Shown: piece by piece, positions 9,878 to 18,502 of the stretch
How the letters are laid out: every line of letters starts with the position of its first letter
Position numbering within the stretch: position 1 is the stretch's first letter
Assembly: GCF_021535135.1 (NCBI RefSeq)
Contig: NZ_CP091036.1
Coordinates: 3,038,001 to 3,102,000 of the forward strand
DNA length: 64,000 nucleotides
From: Antarcticibacterium sp. 1MA-6-2
Lineage (GTDB): Bacteria; Bacteroidota; Bacteroidia; Flavobacteriales; Flavobacteriaceae
Direction of reading: 5' to 3'
Notes under the pieces: model-generated
Database searches by the model: none
What the model saw: the letters and a program-made list of their open reading frames with translations, nothing else
Told to the model about the DNA's origin: nothing
Position numbers and translations under genes: made by a program

Positions 9878-11409
9878 TTAGGCTATACTGAACTTTTTCA
9901 GGTTGTGTGCCATCGCTATTAAGCCTATTTCAGTAATTACTTTATCCATTCCCCTGAGCATAAATCGCTTGAACCCCATGTTTTGTTTTATATTTCCAAA
10001 GACGGCCTCTACATCCCAGCATCTTCTCTTGCGGTGAGCTATGCCTTCTTCACTGAGCAATAGATTTCGAGCCTGTTCTTTTAAACGGTTCAGGTTATGG
10101 TTGCGTTCTATGATCCTGTTGCCTTTAGCTTTATGACACCCTCCTCGCAGAGGACATCCCTGGCAGTTGGCGGCCTGGTACCGATGGATTTGCTGCTTAA
10201 AGCCTGTTGTTGTTTCACTTTCGTAATTTCCAATATTTCTCATCGGTTGCCCCATAGGGCAGTAATAGGTATCCTCTTCCTTATTGTAAAAGAGGTTATC
10301 CGGGAGGAATGGGTTTTGCTTATGTTTTTTATCTCGCTGTTCTTTATGGAAGTAGTTGTATTTCACATAAGCAGTAACTTCTTTTTCTTCTAAATCTGTG
10401 TAATTTTCTTCACTACCATATCCGGCATCTGCAGTGAGGGTTTGAGGGGTTTGACCGTATGAATTAATATGGTCCTGTAAGTGATCTTTTAATGTTGTGG
10501 TATCTGCCGTGGTTTGAGCTAAAGTGTAATTGGTAATGAACTGGTTGTTAGTGGAGGCTTGAAGATTATACCCGGGTTTTAATTGACCATTTTGCATAGG
10601 GTCATCTTTCATTCGCATAAAAGTGGCATCAGGATCTGTTTTGCTATAGCTATTTCGTTTGCCTAAGATGGCTTGCTGCTTCTGGTATTTTTCTAAGTTT
10701 TGGGGCCAGTTCTTCTTTGCATAATTAAGGCGTTGCTTTATTTTTTTGTCGATGTCTTTGTCCTTTAGAGCTTCATTAATAGCATCAATGGTTTTAGCTA
10801 CTTCAACCGGATCAATAGCATCAAAGTCAGTTCATTGGGCAGCATTTGCTCCTGGGTATATACCTTCTCTACGTAAGACCAAAGTTCTTTTAACTGTTTT
10901 TTTATCCGCTCTTTACTGGTGTTAATAGATTTACCCCACACGAAGGTATAGCGATTCGCATTTGCCTCTATCTTAGTGCCATCAATAAAAAGTTCTTTTA
11001 AAGACAACACTCCCTGGTCTGCCAATAAGAGCACCACCTGATTGAAGATATCTTTAAATTTTCCTTTTAATCGTTTGCCCCTAAAATCATTGATGGTGTT
11101 ATGATCAGGTTTGCTCTGTCCACTGAGCCATATAAAATGAATGTTCTCCTGCAGGGCCTGCTCTATTTTACGCGATGAATACATATTGCGCAGGTAAGCA
11201 TAGATGGTGACCTTAAGCAACATCCGGGGATGATAACTGGAAGTACCTCCTCCTTTATAACTTCTCTCTAAGGCAGAAATGTCAATTTGATTAATAATCG
11301 TATTCACGATCCTAACGGGATGGTTGGCAGGAACCAAATCATCATAACTGGGAGGTAAAAGACTTAACTGGGACTGATCATAAGTCTTAAATACTACTTT
11401 GGCTTTCAT
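9878..11409 (-). CDS. DDE transposase of IS1182 type (frame broken)
   Basis: The N-terminal part (from 11409) has the usual start with SLLPPSYDDLVPANHPVR. DDE candidates are D in FIDGTKIEAN, D in TADAGYGS and E in EAVFGNIKQNMGF, with the C-terminal AHNLKKF signature. The frame breaks at 10828-10830: on the coding strand CTG is read where CTAG (GAACTAGAC) would restore one open frame of about 510 residues running through NELDFDAIDPVEVAKT into the C-terminal half. All catalytic blocks survive, so the gene was recently active or is intact in reality. A plus-strand frame at 10097-10393 is a shadow. Confidence 0.85.
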
Positions 11410-11477
11410 TCCATGAAATTAATAAAAACCCAAAAAATATCAAATAAAAAAAGCTGCCTTTTCAGACAGCCTCTTTT

Positions 11478-11999
11478 TTACGCCTCCACATCTTCTTCCA
11501 AAAGATCCAGCTCTCTTGCTTCTCTAAGAATTGAAGGCAGGATCGTAGGTGCCAAAACACGTATGGGTCCATAGAGAACCGAATCTTCGAGAGTTTCTTC
11601 CTCTACAATATTGATGTCTTCCCCTGTTGCGCTAAAGAACATAATTACGACACTTGTGATAAAAGCAACCTTAAGGAAACCGAATACTGCACCTATCAAT
11701 TTATTCAGGATACCCAGCATTGCCAGATTTGCAACCTGAGTGAGTAATTTACCAGCCAGGGAAATGACAAAAACCACCAGAATAAAAGTTATGGCGAAAG
11801 CAATGAGGTTAACAAAATTAATATTCCAGGTCACTCTTTCAGTTAAGAAGTCACTTAAAATATGGGAGGAATAAACAGCAACATAAATTCCTGCAATAAA
11901 AGCTATAAGGGAAGCAAGTTCAGCAAAAAAACCGCGGAAGAACCCCCGGATTAGGCCGTAAAGTAGAATTACGGCGAGAATTACATCTACTGTATTCAT
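11478..11999 (-). CDS. cvpA: CvpA family inner-membrane protein
   Basis: 173 residues with four predicted membrane helices, beginning MNTVDVILAVILLYGLIRGF, the typical CvpA opening followed by the glycine-phenylalanine-rich RGFFRGFFAEL. CvpA proteins are linked to colicin V secretion and, more broadly, envelope integrity; the exact role is unknown. The IS inserted immediately after its stop codon and has probably replaced the native 3' end, but the coding sequence looks complete. Divergent from the gene at 12047. Confidence 0.85.
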   Translation of the reverse strand: MNTVDVILAVILLYGLIRGFFRGFFAELASLIAFIAGIYVAVYSSHILSDFLTERVTWNINFVNLIAFAITFILVVFVISLAGKLLTQVANLAMLGILNKLIGAVFGFLKVAFITSVVIMFFSATGEDINIVEEETLEDSVLYGPIRVLAPTILPSILREARELDLLEEDVEA

Positions 12000-12034
12000 G
12001 GTTTAAAAATACCTGTTACAAAGCCTAAGATACG

Positions 12035-12042
12035 TATCTTTG
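12035..12042 (+). promoter_or_regulatory. Putative -7 element TATCTTTG, leaderless layout
   Basis: Matches TAnnTTTG and lies 4 bp before the ATG at 12047, which would place transcription start at the start codon. Confidence 0.4.
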
Positions 12043-12046
12043 CGCA

Positions 12047-12403
12047 ATGGCAAGAGATGAACAATTAAAAGAACGTTGGACAGTTTTACAAAAGAAACTT
12101 TCACTGCAATTTGCAGATGGTGAGTTGCTTGATCTGGACGCGATCATATACCTTATCGGTGTGCAGGAACTGGGCCAGCCTCACAGGAAGTTTAAGAAAG
12201 ATCATAAACTGGATTTAATGCATATTGCGATTTGTCGCCTCCTGGAGCCTTATGGCTACTACGAATTTGATTATTTTGATGAGGAAAGCTGGCCTCATTA
12301 TAAGGTGATCGAAAGTTTACTTACTTTAAAGGCAGGGGAACAATCTGTCTTAATGAAGGAGGCTATCGTTCAATATTTTTTAGAAAAAGGATATATAGAA
12401 TAA
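12047..12403 (+). CDS. Conserved flavobacterial hypothetical protein
   Basis: 118 residues, charged, no signal peptide or membrane segment, with a conserved core around IIYLIGVQELGQPHRKFKKD and a C-terminal YFLEKGYIE. I recognise it only as a protein conserved beside cvpA and pheS in this family. Function unknown. It is transcribed divergently from cvpA and precedes pheS by 64 bp. Confidence 0.7.
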   Translation: MARDEQLKERWTVLQKKLSLQFADGELLDLDAIIYLIGVQELGQPHRKFKKDHKLDLMHIAICRLLEPYGYYEFDYFDEESWPHYKVIESLLTLKAGEQSVLMKEAIVQYFLEKGYIE

Positions 12404-12467
12404 TATAGTAAAGCCACAGAACGTGCAAAATTATTAATTTAGCGCTGGTTTAAAAGAAAAGGAATCC

Positions 12468-13487
12468 ATGATTGAGACTATAAGGGAACATATTGCAAAA
12501 GTCGAAAAGTTTGAAGCAAAAAATCAACAGGAAGTAGAGGCTTTTAGAATTGAATATTTGGGAAAGAAAGGATTATTAAATCAATTCTTTGCTGAATTTA
12601 AAAATGTTCCGAATGAGCAAAAAAAGGATTTTGGACAGGCCATAAACACACTTAAGACTTCCGCCCAGGAAAGGGTGAATCTTTTAAAAGAATCTTTTGA
12701 AGGACAGCAGGAAGAAAAAGGGGTCTATGGAGATCTCACCCGTCCTTCTGAACCTGTTGAAATAGGTTCCAGGCATCCTATTTCCATTGTGAGGAACCAG
12801 ATCATTGAGATCTTTTCTAATATTGGTTTTAATGTTTCTGAAGGCCCCGAAATAGAAGATGACTGGCATAATTTCACGGCTTTAAACTTACCTGAATATC
12901 ACCCGGCAAGAGATATGCAGGATACTTTTTTCATTCAGACAAATCCTGATGTGCTTCTTCGTACCCACACCTCTTCGGTACAGGTAAGATATATGGAGAA
13001 TAACGAACCGCCAATTAGAACTATTTCCCCCGGAAGAGTTTTTAGAAATGAGGCAATTTCAGCAAGATCCCATTGCATCTTTCACCAGGTAGAAGGGCTT
13101 TATATTGATAAGGAAGTTTCCTTTGCCGACTTAAAACAAACTTTGTTGTACTTTACAAAGCAAATGTTCGGGAAATCAAAGATAAGGCTAAGGCCGTCCT
13201 ATTTTCCTTTTACTGAACCAAGTGCCGAAGTAGATATCTATTGGGGACTGGAAACAGAAACCGACTACAGGATCACTAAAGGTACCGGGTGGCTCGAAAT
13301 CATGGGCTGTGGAATGGTAGATCCTAATGTGTTAAAGAACTGCGGAATAGATCCTACAGAATATACAGGATTTGCTTTTGGAATGGGAATAGAGCGAATT
13401 GCAATGTTACTTTATCAAATTGGAGATATTAGGATGTTCTATGAGAATGACCTTCGTTTCCTTAAACAATTTAAATCTTCTATATGA
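12468..13487 (+). CDS. pheS: Phenylalanyl-tRNA synthetase alpha subunit
   Basis: 339 residues with an N-terminal coiled-coil arm (about 1-100) and a class II synthetase core. Motif 2 is seen at [20 protein letters not shown] and motif 3 at [14 protein letters not shown] near the C-terminus. It charges tRNA-Phe with the beta subunit, which is not in the window, as usual when pheS and pheT are unlinked in Bacteroidota. The stop overlaps the ATG of a small membrane protein gene. Confidence 0.95.
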   Translation: MIETIREHIAKVEKFEAKNQQEVEAFRIEYLGKKGLLNQFFAEFKNVPNEQKKDFGQAINTLKTSAQERVNLLKESFEGQQEEKGVYGDLTRPSEPVEIGSRHPISIVRNQIIEIFSNIGFNVSEGPEIEDDWHNFTALNLPEYHPARDMQDTFFIQTNPDVLLRTHTSSVQVRYMENNEPPIRTISPGRVFRNEAISARSHCIFHQVEGLYIDKEVSFADLKQTLLYFTKQMFGKSKIRLRPSYFPFTEPSAEVDIYWGLETETDYRITKGTGWLEIMGCGMVDPNVLKNCGIDPTEYTGFAFGMGIERIAMLLYQIGDIRMFYENDLRFLKQFKSSI

Positions 13488-13654
13488 AAAAAGTTGGAAT
13501 CATTATCAAGCTAGGTGTAATTATCCTTGCAATTATTTTAGTCCTTACACTTGTTTTCCAGGTACTGGAATTTATAGTGGGTGCCGTGCTCTTTATAGTG
13601 GCCATTATCTTCCTCATTTATTTGTATTTTAAGGTAAAGGATAAACTGGATTAA
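13484..13654 (+). CDS. Small two-helix membrane protein overlapping pheS
   Basis: 56 residues ([20 protein letters not shown]...), two closely spaced hydrophobic segments with a basic start and a lysine-rich tail (KVKDKLD). The ATG overlaps the pheS TGA (ATGA), so translation is likely coupled. No function can be given from sequence. Confidence 0.55.
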   Translation: MKKVGIIIKLGVIILAIILVLTLVFQVLEFIVGAVLFIVAIIFLIYLYFKVKDKLD

Positions 13655-13656
13655 GT

Positions 13657-14052
13657 TTGAAAAAGGATATTTCAATTCCTGAAGTAGAGGGAGTTCATGT
13701 TGCAGCTGTTAGGGAGAAAAATGTAGAATTCAGGTCTATGGACTGGAATGCTTACATTATTAATGACAAGAGCGTTCCTCTGGAAATGGTGCTTATTATT
13801 GCCCGCGGGTATGATAATAAGCGTGTTACTTCCACGATGAGGCATTCAATTAAAGTTTTGCCGCCAAAGTCTTATGCGAAGATTGAATTCATGCAGGACG
13901 ATATTCTTAAATTATCCAACGAATTTCTTGTAACCTTCTTTGAGGGTAACAGTATGTATGAGAAGACCTTTAGCTTCAGTAAAAATTCTATAAAGGAGTC
14001 GGCTGTTGAGGCTTTACTGGTAATTCAGCAAAAGGGGATCCTGGCAAAGTAG
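13657..14052 (+). CDS. Conserved hypothetical protein downstream of pheS
   Basis: 131 residues starting at TTG 13657, two bases after the previous stop. No signal or membrane segment. The sequence is of mixed alpha/beta type with MDWNAYIINDK and SMYEKTFSFSKNS as notable stretches. Flavobacterial genomes carry similar proteins at this locus; function unknown. The TTG start is supported because no in-frame ATG occurs before the well-conserved region. Confidence 0.6.
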   Translation: MKKDISIPEVEGVHVAAVREKNVEFRSMDWNAYIINDKSVPLEMVLIIARGYDNKRVTSTMRHSIKVLPPKSYAKIEFMQDDILKLSNEFLVTFFEGNSMYEKTFSFSKNSIKESAVEALLVIQQKGILAK

Positions 14053-14063
14053 TCTTACAAAAC

Positions 14064-15062
14064 CTAATCCAGCTTTTCAGCTAATTTTCTGAATACCTTT
14101 TTAGGATTTTTCCCTTCATACAAAATATTGTATACCGCATTAATGATAGGCGTTTTAGCTCCTCCTTTTTCCTTATTTATTTTGTAAGCACTCTCTGTGG
14201 CGTAATAACCTTCAGCTACCATACTCATTTCCACTTGGGCACTTTTTACGGTATACCCTTTCCCTATCATATTACCGAACATACGGTTACGGCTAAAAAC
14301 TGAATAACCTGTTACTAAAAGATCACCCAGGTATGCAGAATCATTAATATTCCGCTTCATCTTATGAACCTTTTTGATAAACTTTTTCATTTCCCGTATA
14401 GCGTTACTCATAAGTACGCTTTGAAAATTATCTCCGTAGCCAAGGCCGTGGGCTATTCCTGCGGCAATAGCATAAATGTTTTTAAGCATGGCAGCATACT
14501 CTGTTCCCGTAACATCATCGCTGGTTTTACAGGTAATATAATCACTCTGTAAATGTTTTGCCATTATCTCTGCCTTCGCCTCATCCTGGCAGGCTATAGT
14601 GAGATAAGATAGACGCTCCAGTGCAACTTCTTCAGCGTGGCAGGGTCCTGTAATTACCCCGAAATCTTCATCAGAAATTTCATATTCTTTATTGAAATGC
14701 TCTCCCACTATAAGGCTGCTTTCCGGAACTATACCTTTAATAGCAGAAAAAATTACTTTTCCTTTTAATGGGATAGTAAGTTTATCCAGCTCCTGTTTTA
14801 CAAAGGCTGAAGGAATCGCAAAAATAAGATAGTCTGAAGCCTTTACTACTTCATTGATATCATTACTAAGATGAAGCTGCTTAATATTAAATTCTACTGA
14901 ACTCAAATAATTAGGATTGTGATCCTGTGTTTTAATATGGTAAATAGCTGTTTTGCTACGCATATACCAGTTAACCTCGTCGAGATTTTCACATAACATT
15001 TTTACAATAGCCGTGGCCCAACTGCCGCCACCAATCACACCAAAAGAAGGGTTTTTATCCAT
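14064..15062 (-). CDS. gpsA: NAD(P)H-dependent glycerol-3-phosphate dehydrogenase
   Basis: Makes sn-glycerol 3-phosphate for phospholipids. The N-terminal Rossmann motif is GVIGGGSWATAIVKML. The central ITGPCHAEEVALER and the TGTEYAAMLKNIYAIAAG block with catalytic lysine are typical of GpsA. I prefer the ATG at 15062 (MDKNPSFGVIGGG) over the longer frame from 15083, which would add seven non-conserved residues. Convergent with the gene ending at 14052. Confidence 0.9.
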   Translation of the reverse strand: MDKNPSFGVIGGGSWATAIVKMLCENLDEVNWYMRSKTAIYHIKTQDHNPNYLSSVEFNIKQLHLSNDINEVVKASDYLIFAIPSAFVKQELDKLTIPLKGKVIFSAIKGIVPESSLIVGEHFNKEYEISDEDFGVITGPCHAEEVALERLSYLTIACQDEAKAEIMAKHLQSDYITCKTSDDVTGTEYAAMLKNIYAIAAGIAHGLGYGDNFQSVLMSNAIREMKKFIKKVHKMKRNINDSAYLGDLLVTGYSVFSRNRMFGNMIGKGYTVKSAQVEMSMVAEGYYATESAYKINKEKGGAKTPIINAVYNILYEGKNPKKVFRKLAEKLD

Positions 15063-15230
15063 AGTTGCCTGTCTACGGCCCAAAAATACATAAAATTAAA
15101 AGATTTGGAAGAAAAGGCTTTTTTTGACTTCCGTTACAATGTATTCATTTTTTTTCCGTTAGAGATATTGAAAGGGTGATTGAGAAAACAGTTATCATTT
15201 TCATTTAGTTTTTTGGTTGGTTATTTAGTT

Positions 15231-15278
15231 AAACAGGGACAGGCAAATCTTTTTGCTTTTCCCTGTTTTTCTTTTTTC
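15231..15278 (+). terminator. Terminator-like hairpin without an upstream gene
   Basis: AAACAGGGA and TTCCCTGTTT arms about 20 bp apart, followed by a T-rich tail. On the plus strand there is no gene between it and the divergent gpsA start, so it may end a small RNA or act as an attenuator for the LysM gene. Confidence 0.45.
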
Positions 15279-15359
15279 AGATGCTAACAAAACTTTAATA
15301 TTTAGAGGCTGATGCTTTTGGCCACTATTTCGTACTTTAGAAAAATAGCACAAGAAAAT

Positions 15360-15860
15360 ATGGGTTTATTCAATTTTATAAAAAATGCCGGGGCTAAGGT
15401 TTTTGGATCGGGCAAAGAAACGAAACACGAGACAGCAAAGGTGACAGGTGATAAAGATAATGAAGAGCGACAGGAAAACTTAAAGGCCGCCAGCAAACTG
15501 GAAGAAACAATAAGGGACCTAAAACTTGAGGTAGAAGGGCTAAGAGTAGAAATTGAAGGCGAAATGGCTACTGTGCAGGGAAGAGCTAAGGACCAGTCTA
15601 CCCGGGAGAAAGTAGTTTTGGTTGTAGGAAATGTTGAAGGGATCTCGCAGGTGGATGATAAAATGAGTGTTGAAAATAAAGAACCTGAATCTGTTTTTCA
15701 TACAGTTGAAACCGGGGATACTCTAAGTAAAATAGCAAAGGAACATTACGGAAATGCTAATAAATATCAGGAAATATTTGAAGCTAACAAACCTATGCTT
15801 AAGGACCCAGACAAAATATATCCCGGGCAGGTACTAAGAATACTTACTCAAACAAAATAA
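15360..15860 (+). CDS. BON and LysM domain protein (Kbp/YgaU type)
   Basis: 166 residues from the ATG at 15360 (MGLFNFIKNAGAKVFG). An upstream in-frame ATG at 15312 would add 16 non-conserved residues. A BON-like region spans about residues 35-110 and a LysM domain the last 50 residues (VETGDTLSKIAKEHYGNANKY ... IYPGQVLRI). The E. coli homologue Kbp binds potassium. No signal peptide is present, so a cytoplasmic location fits the Kbp type. Confidence 0.85.
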   Translation: MGLFNFIKNAGAKVFGSGKETKHETAKVTGDKDNEERQENLKAASKLEETIRDLKLEVEGLRVEIEGEMATVQGRAKDQSTREKVVLVVGNVEGISQVDDKMSVENKEPESVFHTVETGDTLSKIAKEHYGNANKYQEIFEANKPMLKDPDKIYPGQVLRILTQTK

Positions 15861-15865
15861 TATAG

Positions 15866-15988
15866 GACTGTTTAAAAAATTTGAGAAAGTTACATTGAGC
15901 GCAGTCGAAGTGCAAAGTTAAAGTTCCACCATGAAAAAAGTAGGATCATTTAACTCAACAGAACCTTCAAAAAATATTTTAAACAGTC
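15866..15988. repeat. Long-range inverted repeat with flavobacterial intergenic motif in loop
   Basis: Arms GACTGTTTAAAAAAT (15866-15880) and the complement of 15974-15988 differ at two positions. The loop contains ATTGAGCGCAGTCGAAGTGC (about 15893-15912), which I recall as a common interspersed motif of Flavobacteriia genomes. The 3' arm is followed by a T-rich run, so it may also terminate the LysM gene transcript. Confidence 0.5.
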
Positions 15989-16080
15989 TTTTTCTATTTG
16001 ATAGGCAGTAAAAAAGCGAATAAACGCTTTATCATTTTAACCTTAGAATATTATAACCTTATTCATAGATCTAAATTAAT

Positions 16081-16108
16081 ACCTGAAACAAAGTTCAGGA
16101 TGACGTAA
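16081..16108. repeat. Short interspersed palindrome
   Basis: CCTGAA-acaaag-TTCAGG followed by ATGACG, a form I recall from many Bacteroidota intergenic regions. It lies between the LysM gene and the nadD 3' end and could act as a terminator for either. Confidence 0.4.
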
Positions 16109-16161
16109 GATAGATTCAGATAAATGTCAGGAGAATTGTTGGGTAGCCTTAATTGGAACTT

Positions 16162-16749
16162 TTATCTTCGGTAGAAATTCATCCTGTCTATATACTCCCA
16201 GACCTTTCCCGGTAACATAGTGGTAATATTTTTACCTTCTTTTACGGCTTCTCTAATAAAAGTAGACGATATTTCAATTACGTATGCTTCTACCCGGGTG
16301 ATTTTAGGATGATCTTTAAATTGATTTTCCACTCTTCCCCCTCCAATTCTGGGATATACATACACCTGATGTCTTTCCAGGATCACCTCATAATTTTTCC
16401 ATTTATGAAAAGTCTTGAGGTTATCTTCCCCCATTATTAAACAAAATTCGTTTCCGGGAAAATCTTCCTCCAATTTAGCCAGGGTAGTGGCAGTATAATT
16501 TGGCTGAGGCAATTTAAACTCTACATCACAGGGTTTGAGTTTCTCGTGTTCTTCACAAGCCAGGTACACCATTTCCAGACGGTGATGGTTAGCCAGTAGA
16601 GAACTTTTCTTTTTAAAGGGATTATGTGGGGTAACGACCAGCCATATTTCTTCAAGGTCACTGAACTCAACCATGAAATTTGCAATAATAAGATGCCCTA
16701 TATGAATAGGATTAAAGGTCCCGAAATAAAGACCTATCTTTTTTTTCAT
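16162..16749 (-). CDS. nadD: Nicotinate-nucleotide adenylyltransferase
   Basis: NAD synthesis enzyme. The N-terminal GTFNPIHIGHLI contains the nucleotidyltransferase HxGH motif and the C-terminal ISSTFIREAVKEGKN the ISSTxxR motif. Length of 195 residues is normal. Its start overlaps the gmk stop by 4 bp, forming the yicC-gmk-nadD operon found across Bacteroidota. Confidence 0.95.
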   Translation of the reverse strand: MKKKIGLYFGTFNPIHIGHLIIANFMVEFSDLEEIWLVVTPHNPFKKKSSLLANHHRLEMVYLACEEHEKLKPCDVEFKLPQPNYTATTLAKLEEDFPGNEFCLIMGEDNLKTFHKWKNYEVILERHQVYVYPRIGGGRVENQFKDHPKITRVEAYVIEISSTFIREAVKEGKNITTMLPGKVWEYIDRMNFYRR

Positions 16750-17333
16750 TCTGTCTTTTTTTCCGCTTCAACAAATGTGGAGACCAGTTCGTGAGCTTCT
16801 TTTAAAGCCTGCTTAAGATCATTGTTTTCAATAATATAATCAAATTGAGGAGCAGTTGCCAGTTCAATGGAAGCTTTGGCTACCCTCATATTGATCTTAT
16901 CGTCACTTTCAGTCTTTCGTTTCTTTAAACGTATCTTTAACTCCTCGATACTTGGTGGTTTTACAAAAACAGCCAAAGTTTGATCTGGGTAAATATGTTT
17001 TATATCCAGCCCGCCTACGACATCAATATCAAAAATTACATTTTTACCGGAGGCCCAAATTCTTTCGATCTCCGATTTTAAAGTGCCGTAAAAGTTATCC
17101 CTGTATACTTCCTCCCATTCCAGGAATTCATCATTTTTAATTTTCTTTTTAAACTGCTCAAGGTTAAGAAAGTAATAATCTTTTCCTTCTGTTTCTCCGG
17201 GACGCGCTTCCCTTGAAGTTGCTGAAATTGAAAAGTCCAGTTTAAGTTCTGGCTGCGCAAGCAGGTGCTGTACAATGGTCGTTTTTCCCGAACCGGAAGG
17301 TGCCGAGAATACTATTAATTTTCCGCCGCTCAT
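16746..17333 (-). CDS. gmk: Guanylate kinase
   Basis: Phosphorylates GMP to GDP. P-loop SAPSGSGKTT at residues 10-19, GMP-binding region with SREARPGETEGKDYYF, and a length of 195 residues. It is directly joined to yicC (1-bp overlap) and nadD (4-bp overlap), so all three are translationally coupled. Confidence 0.96.
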   Translation of the reverse strand: MSGGKLIVFSAPSGSGKTTIVQHLLAQPELKLDFSISATSREARPGETEGKDYYFLNLEQFKKKIKNDEFLEWEEVYRDNFYGTLKSEIERIWASGKNVIFDIDVVGGLDIKHIYPDQTLAVFVKPPSIEELKIRLKKRKTESDDKINMRVAKASIELATAPQFDYIIENNDLKQALKEAHELVSTFVEAEKKTE

Positions 17334-18190
17334 TAAAGTACGTTTAGAAGTTGTTCTTTAATTTTTTCCAGTTCATCCTTCATTTGAACCACGAGCTGCT
17401 GCATAGGAGCATAATTTGACTTACTGCCAATGGTGTTTATCTCCCTTCCCATTTCCTGGGAAATAAAGGCCAGTTTTCGGCCATTGGAGTCTACGCTGTT
17501 TAGAGTATCTTTAAAATAAGCAAGGTGGTTGTCAAGTCTTACCTTCTCTTCGGTGATATCAAATTTTTCTATGTAGAAGATCAGTTCCTGTTCAAAACGG
17601 TTTTCGTCAACATTCTCTTTTAAATCGGCTACCCCTTTTCTCAAGCGCTCTCTAACTCCATTGATCCTATCTGGATCCATTGTAATAATTTCTGCAAGAA
17701 GGGTTTCTATATTGCTAATCCTAAGATTAAGCTCTTTTTCCAGTGCTTTTCCTTCATCGGCTCTAAATCTATTGATCTCCTCGAGTGCACGGTTAACAGC
17801 AAGTTCTATAGAGGCAAATTCTTTTTCGTCTATTTCTTCCCTTTCGGTTTTTAAAGCATCGGGCATTCTTACTGCCATTTTCAAAAGCTCAGTTTCATCG
17901 CCATCTACGATTTCCTTCATCTGCTTAATATATTGTTTTACCACTGCAGCGTTAATAGTTGCAGTAGTTTCTTCAGCAGTAATTTCTACATATAGGGAGA
18001 AATCTACCTTTCCCCGGGTAAGGGAGGAGCCAATAAGATTCCTTAAAAGAAGTTCTTTTTCCCGGTACTGGCTGGGAACACGTGCGTTGAGATCGAGACT
18101 CTTGCTGTTTAGAGATTTTATTTCCACCGTAATTTTTTTGGAAGGAAGCTGGATGAGGCTTTTTCCAAAACCTGTCATAGACTGGATCAT
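17333..18190 (-). CDS. yicC: YicC family endoribonuclease
   Basis: 285 residues starting MIQSMTGFGK, the family signature, with a C-terminal DUF1732-type region (REINTIGSKSNYAPMQQLVV). YicC proteins are now regarded as endoribonucleases that act on small RNAs. It is the first gene of the yicC-gmk-nadD operon. Confidence 0.92.
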   Translation of the reverse strand: MIQSMTGFGKSLIQLPSKKITVEIKSLNSKSLDLNARVPSQYREKELLLRNLIGSSLTRGKVDFSLYVEITAEETTATINAAVVKQYIKQMKEIVDGDETELLKMAVRMPDALKTEREEIDEKEFASIELAVNRALEEINRFRADEGKALEKELNLRISNIETLLAEIITMDPDRINGVRERLRKGVADLKENVDENRFEQELIFYIEKFDITEEKVRLDNHLAYFKDTLNSVDSNGRKLAFISQEMGREINTIGSKSNYAPMQQLVVQMKDELEKIKEQLLNVL

Positions 18191-18297
18191 GCTTGATTTT
18201 TAAAAGGTTGGGCAAAGATAAACTTTTTTGTGGAACAAGATTTTACAAGCTGGGTTATAACCTGAACAGGTAGAGAAGTAAGCCAAGTGTGGGAATG

Positions 18298-18502
18298 TTA
18301 TTTTAACCTGGTAAGATTGGCATGTTTCGCCACCATCACGTGAAAAATACCGTAAAATATTAAGCCTAAAGCTACTACTCCTAGAGAATGTAACCGTAGT
18401 CAATGCTTAAGAGAGAATTTAAAGCTCCCTCTGTACCCTTGAAGACGTTGGGCAATCTTAAATTGTTGAATTGCCTGCGCGGCAACTATAGTTGGAACAA
18501 AT
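18298..18502 (-). pseudogene. Possible small membrane protein interrupted by TGA
   Basis: One frame reads QAIQQFKIAQRLQGYRG and SFKFSLKH, then TGA (18400-18402), then LRLHSLGVVALGLIFYGIF and HVMVAKHANLTRLK to a stop at 18298. The two halves together look like one small protein with a single C-terminal membrane helix. No good start codon is visible upstream, where the yheT gene ends. It could be a decayed gene, a sequence error, or chance. Confidence 0.35.

Larger units (their letters stand above)
9764..11473 (-). mobile_element. IS1182-family-type insertion sequence
   Basis: About 1.7 kb, with imperfect terminal inverted repeats matching at 14 of 16 positions: 9764-9779 (GAGGCCGTCTAAAAAG) and 11458-11473 (complement GAGGCTGTCTGAAAAG). 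The single transposase gene is on the minus strand. The right end lies 4 bp from the cvpA stop codon. I see no convincing target-site duplication: the flanks are TTTA and TTTT. Family assignment rests on the transposase and the repeat sequence. Confidence 0.8.

Noticed and set aside
10097-10393. Plus-strand frame inside the IS
   Set aside because: It is antisense to the conserved transposase, with no family similarity or promoter.
9760-11477. Target-site duplication of the IS
   Set aside because: Flanks TTTA and TTTT are not identical, and the region is T-rich, so no duplication can be claimed.
18400-18402. TGA read as selenocysteine or tryptophan
   Set aside because: No SECIS-like hairpin is evident, other genes end with TGA, and the position is not one where Sec is expected.
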